A DNA stretch of 10,923 nt, taken from an uncultured Muribaculaceae bacterium (GTDB lineage: Bacteria > Bacteroidota > Bacteroidia > Bacteroidales > Muribaculaceae). The stretch is taken from assembly GCA_934590135.1 (NCBI GenBank), contig CAKTOT010000079.1, positions 1 to 10,923 of the forward strand. The letters are read 5' to 3'. Position numbers and translations under genes: made by a program. Each line of letters begins with the position of its first letter. Within the stretch, counting starts at the first letter, position 1. Shown here one piece after another: positions 1 to 5,774 of this stretch. A model generated the notes under the pieces. The model saw only the letters and a program-made list of their open reading frames with translations, made no database searches and was not told the origin of the DNA.

Positions 1-1252
1 TAGAGACGTTGTAATTGCTGCCGCCGTAGCTTATCATGCGCACCGGGATGTCGGCGAGAGCCGCAACAGCCTTGGCTTCGAATCCGGTATTGTGCCACTC
101 GAGGTCGCCCACAACGCAAATAATCACCATATCACGGTCTATGGTGATCGTCCCGAATTTTTTGAGGTCGTCAATGATGGCTGCAAGGTGCTTTTCATCG
201 TCTATGGTGACGGTGACGCCTACTTCGCTGGTGGCCATCATATCTATGCTGGTGCGGTAGTTTTCGAATGTCTCGAAGACCTTGTGCAGAAAGCCGTAGG
301 CCAAGAGCATTCGCCCGCTCTTGATTTTGATGGCCGTGATATTGTCCTTGGCGGCTACGGCCTTGATGGTGCGCGTCGAAGGCATATTATGTATCAGTGT
401 GCCGGGGCGATGCGGCTCCATGGTATTGAGCAGGCGCACGGGGATATTGTTCAGTCGGGCAGGCAGGACACAGGACGGATGCAGGATTTTGGCCCCGAAA
501 TAGGCCAATTCGGCGGCTTCCTCGAAGTGTAATTCGCTTACGGGCGAGGTGCCTTGCACGTATCGGGGGTCGTTGTTGTGCATTCCGTCGATGTCCGTCC
601 AAATTTCAATTTCTTCGGCACCGAGGACGGCGCCCAGCAGCGATGCGGTGTAGTCGCTGCCGCCGCGTTGCAGATTGTCTACATGTCCGGCGGCGTTGCG
701 GCAGATGTATCCCTGAGTCAAGTACAAATCGGCGCCCGGATTGATTTCCATAAGTCGGCGCAAGTGACTGCCGATATATTTCATATCCGGCTCGCCGCCG
801 GCATCGGTGCGCATATATTCCAAAGCCGGCAGCAGCACCGAGCGCACGCCGCGAGTATGCAAGTAGGTATTCATCAGCGCAGTGGACATCAATTCGCCCT
901 GTGCCAAGATCTCCTTCTCGCTCTCGCCGGAGTAGTCTTCGTTGGTGAGCGAGCGTACATATCCCAAGCAGGCATCCACGGCCTCGGTAGCGGCCTTGCG
1001 TGCCTCGACATTGTCGCCGAATAGTCCGGCAATAACATCGTTATATTTGATTTGAAGGGCGTTGAGCGTTTCGAGGGCTCCGGGTTGATTGCCTTTATGC
1101 AAGTATTCTGCTATCTCAACAAGGGTATTTGTCGTGCCGGACATCGCAGATAGCACGACCATATTGCAGCCACGAGCGCTTATCAAATCGGCGACGTGGC
1201 GTATACGCTCGACGTTGCCCACGCTTGTACCTCCAAATTTTAGTATCTTCAT
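1..1252 (-). CDS. lysC: Aspartokinase, monofunctional (3' end beyond the left edge)
   Basis: Aspartate kinase phosphorylates L-aspartate with ATP to give 4-aspartyl phosphate, the first committed step to lysine, threonine and methionine (and diaminopimelate); it acts in the cytoplasm. I translated 417 codons from the ATG at 1252-1250. The N-terminus MKILKFGGTSVGNVERI carries the KFGGTS nucleotide-binding motif (Lys5). Further on are QRGGSDYTAS, WTDIDGMHNNDPR (TDIDG at residues 219-223) and FEEAAELAYFGAKILHP, all typical of the amino-acid-kinase fold. From about residue 305 two ACT regulatory domains follow; the visible end (VRMISYGGSNYNVS) is the conserved core of the last one, so only about 20 residues are missing. 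No homoserine dehydrogenase domain follows within the visible part, and the position in the ACT domain fits a monofunctional enzyme, although a fusion beyond the edge cannot be excluded. The gene is separated from the upstream lectin gene by a terminator and has its own promoter candidate. Feedback control through the ACT domains is a family property; the effector is not readable here. Confidence 0.95.
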   Translation of the reverse strand, partial: MKILKFGGTSVGNVERIRHVADLISARGCNMVVLSAMSGTTNTLVEIAEYLHKGNQPGALETLNALQIKYNDVIAGLFGDNVEARKAATEAVDACLGYVRSLTNEDYSGESEKEILAQGELMSTALMNTYLHTRGVRSVLLPALEYMRTDAGGEPDMKYIGSHLRRLMEINPGADLYLTQGYICRNAAGHVDNLQRGGSDYTASLLGAVLGAEEIEIWTDIDGMHNNDPRYVQGTSPVSELHFEEAAELAYFGAKILHPSCVLPARLNNIPVRLLNTMEPHRPGTLIHNMPSTRTIKAVAAKDNITAIKIKSGRMLLAYGFLHKVFETFENYRTSIDMMATSEVGVTVTIDDEKHLAAIIDDLKKFGTITIDRDMVIICVVGDLEWHNTGFEAKAVAALADIPVRMISYGGSNYNVS

Positions 1253-1275
1253 TGTTCTGTATTTCACCTGTTTAT

Positions 1276-1337
1276 CGGCACATGGTATTACGTGCCGGAT
1301 TATCTTGCAATACGGCCGAAGCCAAACGGCTCGGGCC
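1276..1337 (-). other. lysC 5' leader with two small inverted repeats
   Basis: Between the candidate promoter and the lysC start there are two inverted repeats. The first has arms CGGCAC (1276-1281) and GTGCCG (1292-1297) with a 10-base loop. The second spans 1314-1337 and pairs 8 of 10 positions around a 4-base loop. Neither is followed by a T-run on the minus strand, so they are not intrinsic terminators. I do not recognise a known riboswitch, and I see no leader peptide rich in Lys or Thr codons. Function is unknown. Confidence 0.25.
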
Positions 1338-1354
1338 ACGCAAAAAAACTTTTG

Positions 1355-1362
1355 CAAAGGTA
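1355..1362 (-). promoter_or_regulatory. Bacteroidota-type -7 box, candidate lysC promoter
   Basis: On the minus strand this reads TACCTTTG, a perfect match to the Bacteroides -7 consensus TAnnTTTG. It lies about 100 bases upstream of the lysC ATG and downstream of the terminator of the preceding gene, which is where a lysC promoter is needed. A clear -33 TTTG element about 20 bases further upstream is not visible, so the assignment rests on the -7 box and the position. Confidence 0.5.
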
Positions 1363-1430
1363 CACACTTCCACCGACATAGCGCGTCATAATGCGGCACA
1401 AAAATTAGGCAACAGCAATTGGACTCACGC

Positions 1431-1466
1431 AAAAAAGGCCGGCCGAAGTTTGTCTCTCCGGCCGGC
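1431..1466 (-). terminator. Intrinsic terminator of the lectin/peptidase gene
   Basis: On the minus strand an 11-bp stem (GCCGGCCGGAG / CTTCGGCCGGC, one G-U pair) closes a 7-base loop and is followed by C and six T residues. It starts 27 bases after the stop codon of the large gene. The plus-strand side has no T-run, so it probably works in one direction only. Confidence 0.85.
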
Positions 1467-1492
1467 ATTATTATTGAGTATGTCTCAGGTGT

Positions 1493-4400
1493 TTACTTCA
1501 CAAACGCCTTCCTGACTTCCTTGGTTCCATCGTTATAGATGGTGACGATGAGGTTGAACCCTTCGTACGGTTTTTCGCTAAGGCGACCATTGACGTCGTA
1601 GTACTCGACCTTTTGGATGGTCTTGCCTACGGCCGGGCCATCAATGCCTGAGATGCTGCCCGTTTCAACGTCCGTGAATACCCAGCGTTGTGCTTTGGAG
1701 CCGTTGCCTGTATAGCCCTGAACATTAGCTCCATTGACAAGCGAGCCGTCGGCTACGTCAAGGAAGAGGCCGAATTTGTGGATGATATAGAATTCCTTAT
1801 CGTTTCCGGTCTCTCGGATGATCCATTGCTGAGCATCGTTGGTGTCTGCCGTGTTTTCATACTGTTGTACATTGCAGCCGTTGTTGATTCCGGAATTCTT
1901 CATATCAAGAGCTTTGTCCGAGTGGACTGCTACGATGGAGTAATACCCGCTGCCCAGATAGGTGACACGCCACTTCTGGTTGTCGCCGCCGTTGGATGTG
2001 CCCAATTGGACATTGGTGCAGTCATCTGTCAAAAGGTGATCTACGTCAAGGACAAGATTTCTGTCTGTCGAAGTGTGAATCCGGTATACACCGTCTTTGA
2101 TAGACTGCTCACCATCGACAGCCACAAACTTAAACATCTGTGCATCACTTGATTTGCCGGTCCATCCGTTGATATTGGTACCTTCGGTGAAGATGCCGTT
2201 GAAGATATCGACAAATCGACCCCATTTGTTGATTATATAGAAGTTGCCGTTGTCGGCTTCGCGGAGTATCCATTCGGAGGCGCCATCGCCTTCGGTGAAG
2301 GTGTGCTGCTGAATATTCGGGTTGCCCTTATATTCCATACCGTTGATATTGAGGGCCATACTACTATTCTTAGCGCGTATGGAGTAGTATCCGTCGCCGA
2401 GGTATTTGACAGTCCACTTCTGGCTGTCGCTGCCGTTGACGGCCTGCAACTGGACATTAGCGCCGTTCTCGTCGGAAGCATCTTGGACACCGATGCCGTA
2501 ACGGAAGTCTTTGGTCAGACGAATCTGATAGTCGCCGTCGGGCAGTGTCTGAGTGCCGTTGACGGCTATGAATACCCACTTCTGAGCATTGGTCTGATTG
2601 CCTGTACAACCCTGGATGTTAGTACTGTTGGCTATTACACCGCCGGTGATGTCCATGTACAGGCCGTTGCTGTTGACGATATAGTAGGCGCCGTCGCCGG
2701 TGTTCTGTAGTTTCCAGTTCTGCACATCCGTACCGTCAACGGCGTACTGCTGTACATTGGTTCCGGAAGCCGAGCCGGCGCGGTAGAGATCCAGGTTCTT
2801 GCCCGAGTGCAAGGCTTGCAGGTGGTAGTACCCGTTGGAGTAGGTCACTTGGAACTGCTGGTTCTTGCCGCCGGTGTATGTGTACAGCTGCACATTGGCT
2901 TCATCGGCCGTGGACAGTGCTTCTACGTCAAGTCCGAAATTGGCGTCGCTGTAGCTTGCAATACGGTATACTCCGTCGGGCAATCTGTCCGGATCGGTGT
3001 TGCGTACGGGGACATCGATCTCACCGGCTGAAGTGCTTGTCGAATTGCCCAAGTCATCGTATGCGTAGATATGCGTCAGGTAGATGCCGGACTCGTTGTT
3101 GTGGTTCTCGGTCTTGATGTAGCAGGTGGCTGTATTGCCGCTGATGGTGGCCTCATACCACTTAAGATCATCCTGACCGTTGGCGACGCTCCAAGTGGGC
3201 ATAGTGACTGATACCACTTGCTCGTTGTCCTTGACGGTGCAGGTCACGGTGTAGCCCGAATTGGTGAGGTTCGAGATCTTGACATCGCTGATTACGGGCG
3301 GTTCCGTGTCTACATCCACGGCCGAGAATATCCACTTCTGCGCAACCGAACGATTGCCGACGAAGCCGCGTATGTTTGTGCCGTTGGCCATAGTGCCGTT
3401 GGCGATGTCCACAAATAGGCCTTTACGGTTGATGATGTAGTAGGTACCGTTGCCGGCGTCTTTGATTATCCATTGCTGAGCGTCATTCGATTCGGCACTA
3501 TTGGTGTACTGCTGGATGTTGGTGCCGTTGTCAATGCCGCCTTTCTCCATATCGAGGGCTTTGCGCGAATGGGCGGCTGCTATCGAATAGTATCCGTTGC
3601 CGAGGTACTTGACGGCCCATTTCTGGTTGTTGCCGCCGTTCATTGAGTTCAGCTGTACATTTGCGTTGTTTTCTTTGGACTTACGGTCCACATCAAGGCC
3701 GAAATTGCTATTGGATGCGCTACAAATATTGTAGTAGCCGTCTTTGACGGTCTGCGTGCCGTTGACAGCTACGAATTTCCATTTCTGGGCATCGCTCGAG
3801 TTGCCGCACCAGCCGCCGATATTTGTACCATTGGCGACCGAAGCTGCGTATATGTCAAGGAACAGACCATTCTTATTAACGATATAGAAGCTGCCGTTGC
3901 CGGCGTCTTTGAGCATCCACATGGAGGCTGCGTCATTGCTGACAAACGGGTACTGCTGAGCGTTGGCATATCCTTTATACGAGCCGTTGTAGAGATTGAG
4001 TGCCATATCGCTATGCTTGGCGCGTATCGAGTAATATCCGTCGCCCAGATAGGTGACGTGCCATTTGTGGTTGGCCGAATTGTCGTCCACCGTCCACAGG
4101 TGCACATTGCTGCCGGAGGTGGCTTTACCGGTCTCTTCGACTACTCCATAGGAATAATTCGAGGCCAATCGTATCTGATAGTCGCCATCGGGTATTTTGG
4201 CCGTTTCGTTGACAGCCACGAAGAACCATTTTTGGGCGTTGCTTTGATTGCCGGTATATCCTTGGACATTTACGCCATTCCCTATTGCGCCATCTTGCAC
4301 ATCCATATACAGGCCGTTGTTGTTGATGATATAGTATGCACCTTCGCCGGCCTCTTCGAGTACCCAGTTCTGGACATCGGTACCGTCTATGGTGTACTGC

Positions 4401-5272
4401 TGAACATTGGTTCCGGGAGCGGATTTGGCCTGATAGAGGTCCAAATACTTGCCCGAGTGTACGGCCTGAATGTTGTAGTGGTCGCCGGAGAATGTCACGT
4501 TGAACTGCTGGTTTTGGCCGCCGTTATACTGATTTATCATCACGTTGGCTTCGTCGGCGGTGGAAAGGCCGTTAACATCAAGGCCGTAAGAGGCATCATT
4601 GTAGCAGGCTATACGATAAGTGCCGTTGGGCAGATTCTGACTTTCTTGCGTAATGGAAGGCGTCGTATAGCTGGTGTTTGCAGGCACATTATACGAAGAC
4701 ACGTACCAGTAGCTGGTCACGTTGGCCAATACTGTATTTTGATTGTACCCGCAGCATTGTCCCTGATAAGTATTGGACAGCGGACGACGTCCGAAATAAA
4801 CAGCGCAGGACGAGTCGGCGCTGTATACCACACCATTCTCAATATCGGTCACCCACTGGGCATGAGGAATACTGGTGACATATATACATACGCCCTCGGG
4901 GTGTGAAGCCAAGATGCTTTGCAACTGTGCAACAGTCAATCCGTTGACGTATGCCTGATTGACCGTGTATGAGCAATTGCCGAAAGTGGCCGAATAGTTT
5001 GACCGCTGCCCGGCGCCGTTAATCCAGCCGAAAGGCATGAGCGACGATTCGGTAATCGCTGTCCAATTGGAATTGTTACTCAAATAAGTACGCGCACGCA
5101 GCATCATCGCATTTGACACAAGCGTACATGTCACATCGGACTGTTGGGTCAGATATAGGTCGTTAGGGTACGGTACGCCCGCACTTGCTTGCGGCGGCGC
5201 ATACACTCCCATTCCGACCAAAACGGCGCAGAGCACTGTCCGCACCATCTTTGCGAGTAGGTTTAATCTCAT
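1493..5272 (-). CDS. Secreted C39-like peptidase with six ricin-type beta-trefoils and a GBS Bsp-like domain
   Basis: I chose the ATG at 5272-5270 (1259 codons); an in-frame TTG four codons upstream is less likely, and M9 is a further alternative. Residues 1-31 form a Sec signal peptide ending in QASA-G, without a lipobox. Residues 33-192 resemble a papain-fold C39-like peptidase: Gln43/Gln44, Cys49 in QQSDVTCTLVSNAMMLRAR, His137 in IPHAQWVTD and Asp153 in YSADSS could form the active site. Six ricin B-type beta-trefoils follow at about 214-354, 360-504, 509-652, 764-904, 910-1054 and 1059-1201, each with three QxW-like motifs (for example VQNW, AQKW, AQQW). Residues 656-754 (EPPVISDVKISNLTNSGYTV onward) resemble the GBS Bsp-like repeat. 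The tail (1202-1259: VEYYDVNGR, ending RKAFVK) resembles a type IX sorting domain. The protein is probably exported and binds glycans; proteolysis is inferred and the target unknown. It is a single-gene unit flanked by terminators. Confidence 0.85.
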   Translation of the reverse strand: MRLNLLAKMVRTVLCAVLVGMGVYAPPQASAGVPYPNDLYLTQQSDVTCTLVSNAMMLRARTYLSNNSNWTAITESSLMPFGWINGAGQRSNYSATFGNCSYTVNQAYVNGLTVAQLQSILASHPEGVCIYVTSIPHAQWVTDIENGVVYSADSSCAVYFGRRPLSNTYQGQCCGYNQNTVLANVTSYWYVSSYNVPANTSYTTPSITQESQNLPNGTYRIACYNDASYGLDVNGLSTADEANVMINQYNGGQNQQFNVTFSGDHYNIQAVHSGKYLDLYQAKSAPGTNVQQYTIDGTDVQNWVLEEAGEGAYYIINNNGLYMDVQDGAIGNGVNVQGYTGNQSNAQKWFFVAVNETAKIPDGDYQIRLASNYSYGVVEETGKATSGSNVHLWTVDDNSANHKWHVTYLGDGYYSIRAKHSDMALNLYNGSYKGYANAQQYPFVSNDAASMWMLKDAGNGSFYIVNKNGLFLDIYAASVANGTNIGGWCGNSSDAQKWKFVAVNGTQTVKDGYYNICSASNSNFGLDVDRKSKENNANVQLNSMNGGNNQKWAVKYLGNGYYSIAAAHSRKALDMEKGGIDNGTNIQQYTNSAESNDAQQWIIKDAGNGTYYIINRKGLFVDIANGTMANGTNIRGFVGNRSVAQKWIFSAVDVDTEPPVISDVKISNLTNSGYTVTCTVKDNEQVVSVTMPTWSVANGQDDLKWYEATISGNTATCYIKTENHNNESGIYLTHIYAYDDLGNSTSTSAGEIDVPVRNTDPDRLPDGVYRIASYSDANFGLDVEALSTADEANVQLYTYTGGKNQQFQVTYSNGYYHLQALHSGKNLDLYRAGSASGTNVQQYAVDGTDVQNWKLQNTGDGAYYIVNSNGLYMDITGGVIANSTNIQGCTGNQTNAQKWVFIAVNGTQTLPDGDYQIRLTKDFRYGIGVQDASDENGANVQLQAVNGSDSQKWTVKYLGDGYYSIRAKNSSMALNINGMEYKGNPNIQQHTFTEGDGASEWILREADNGNFYIINKWGRFVDIFNGIFTEGTNINGWTGKSSDAQMFKFVAVDGEQSIKDGVYRIHTSTDRNLVLDVDHLLTDDCTNVQLGTSNGGDNQKWRVTYLGSGYYSIVAVHSDKALDMKNSGINNGCNVQQYENTADTNDAQQWIIRETGNDKEFYIIHKFGLFLDVADGSLVNGANVQGYTGNGSKAQRWVFTDVETGSISGIDGPAVGKTIQKVEYYDVNGRLSEKPYEGFNLIVTIYNDGTKEVRKAFVK
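1670..2983 (-). repeat. Triple beta-trefoil block, copy B (R4-R5-R6)
   Basis: This is the second copy of the three-domain block, encoding ricin-type domains 4-6. The order is kept and the size is nearly the same as copy A (1314 against 1317 bases). Shared departures from the motif support block duplication over single-domain shuffling: the middle QxW motif is ASMW in R2 and ASEW in R5, while in the other domains it keeps Gln (VQNW or AQQW). Confidence 0.9.
3011..3307 (-). other. GBS Bsp-like domain between the two trefoil blocks
   Basis: Residues 656-754 of the large protein form an Ig-like beta domain rather than a trefoil. Key features are PPVISDVKISNLTNSGYTVT, MPTWSVANGQDDLKWYEA, NNESGIYLTHIYAYDDLGN and a closing EIDVPV. 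This pattern matches what I know of the GBS Bsp-like repeat, a module best known from streptococcal and other Firmicutes surface proteins. It probably acts as a spacer or binding module; no catalytic residues are evident. Confidence 0.65.
3317..4633 (-). repeat. Triple beta-trefoil block, copy A (R1-R2-R3)
   Basis: This encodes ricin-type domains 1-3 of the large secreted protein. It matches copy B domain for domain at a spacing of about 1650 bases (550 residues). R1 and R4 share GLSTADEANV/ALSTADEANV, GTNVQQY and DGTDVQNW. R2 and R5 share GDYQIRL and LGDGYYSIRAK. R3 and R6 share NNQKW/DNQKW, YLGxGYYSI, KALDM and NDAQQWII. Confidence 0.9.
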
Positions 5273-5297
5273 ATTATCAATCAATTAATCAGTTAGA

Positions 5298-5326
5298 ATG
5301 CTACAATAAAAAAATTGTGATGTCAA
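5298..5326 (-). promoter_or_regulatory. Weak promoter candidate for the lectin/peptidase gene
   Basis: On the minus strand, TTGACA (5326-5321) is followed after 17 bases by TAGCAT (5303-5298), 26 bases upstream of the chosen ATG. Read with the Bacteroides consensus, TTG lies about 20 bases from TAGCATTC, which matches TAnnTTTG at only four of six fixed positions. A start site near 5291 would leave a leader of about 20 bases. The gene needs its own promoter because a terminator separates it from susD. Confidence 0.3.
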
Positions 5327-5664
5327 TGTGTGTTCGATGTCTTCATAAGGTTCGGAATACTGCCATCTGTCAAAAACAATCATCGTCATACAACGCCGAT
5401 GCGAGGCATCATTACAGTGAATCATAGCCTTTTCGGTGTGCTTGGTTATGGTAGTGTTTTCCGTTGGCAGCGGAGAACGTTAGAATGCAACCGCGAATTT
5501 ACGAAATTTTTCGCTACGTCGTTCCTCTGCAACTAAAATAGTTAGTCTACGTCTTCAGTTTTTGTCTATACATTACGTCCAAGTGTGCCTTTTCCGTCAA
5601 AATATTCAAGAGCCGCATCGATCACGATGCCTCACGGCGAGCGGACGACCGTCCATAATCGATT

Positions 5665-5688
5665 TTATCTGCGGATATCTGCGGATAA
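5665..5688. repeat. 24-bp near-palindrome built on a 10-bp tandem repeat
   Basis: ATCTGCGGAT occurs twice head to tail (5667-5676 and 5677-5686). With the flanking bases it forms an imperfect palindrome running TTATC...GATAA, centred on GATATC, with 20 of 24 positions symmetric. It starts just past the T-run of the susCD terminator. The symmetry suits a dimeric DNA-binding protein, but no regulator is encoded nearby. Confidence 0.5.
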
Positions 5689-5692
5689 GGAC

Positions 5693-5726
5693 AAAAAAAG
5701 GGGCGTGCACCTACGGTACACGCCCC
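5693..5726 (-). terminator. Intrinsic terminator of the susCD operon
   Basis: On the minus strand GGGGCGTGTACC pairs with GGTGCACGCCCC (12 bp, one G-U pair) around a 3-base loop, followed by seven T residues. It begins about 50 bases past the susD stop codon and separates susCD from the next gene. Confidence 0.92.
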
Positions 5727-5774
5727 TATCGCGTTTAGGTTATATCCTTGAATATAAGCCTTAGAGTTCAGTCA

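Larger units (their letters stand above)
5273..5774. other. Intergenic region between susD and the lectin/peptidase gene
   Basis: No convincing gene is seen here on either strand; the short open frames lack recognisable protein features. It holds the susCD terminator (5693-5726), the near-palindrome (5665-5688), a 6-bp inverted repeat GCATCG/CGATGC with a 4-base loop (5615-5630), the promoter candidate (5298-5326) and a 10-bp direct repeat GTTAGAATGC at 5292-5301 and 5479-5488. The rest shows nothing I can interpret. Confidence 0.6.

Noticed and set aside
92..1024. Plus-strand open frames of 146 and 156 codons at the left end
   Set aside because: Both lie opposite aspartokinase, whose conserved motifs are all on the minus strand.
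1670..4633. The regular repeats as a CRISPR array or DNA satellite
   Set aside because: The periodicity follows coding units of about 140-150 residues with diverged codons; there are no short identical repeats with unique spacers.
4013..4906. A 297-codon open frame on the plus strand opposite the lectin/peptidase gene
   Set aside because: It is a shadow created by the repetitive codon pattern of the trefoils; its repetitive valine- and isoleucine-rich translation mirrors the repeats on the other strand.
5273..5284. TTG at 5284-5282 as the start of the large gene
   Set aside because: The ATG four codons further in gives a normal signal peptide, and nothing supports a rare TTG start.
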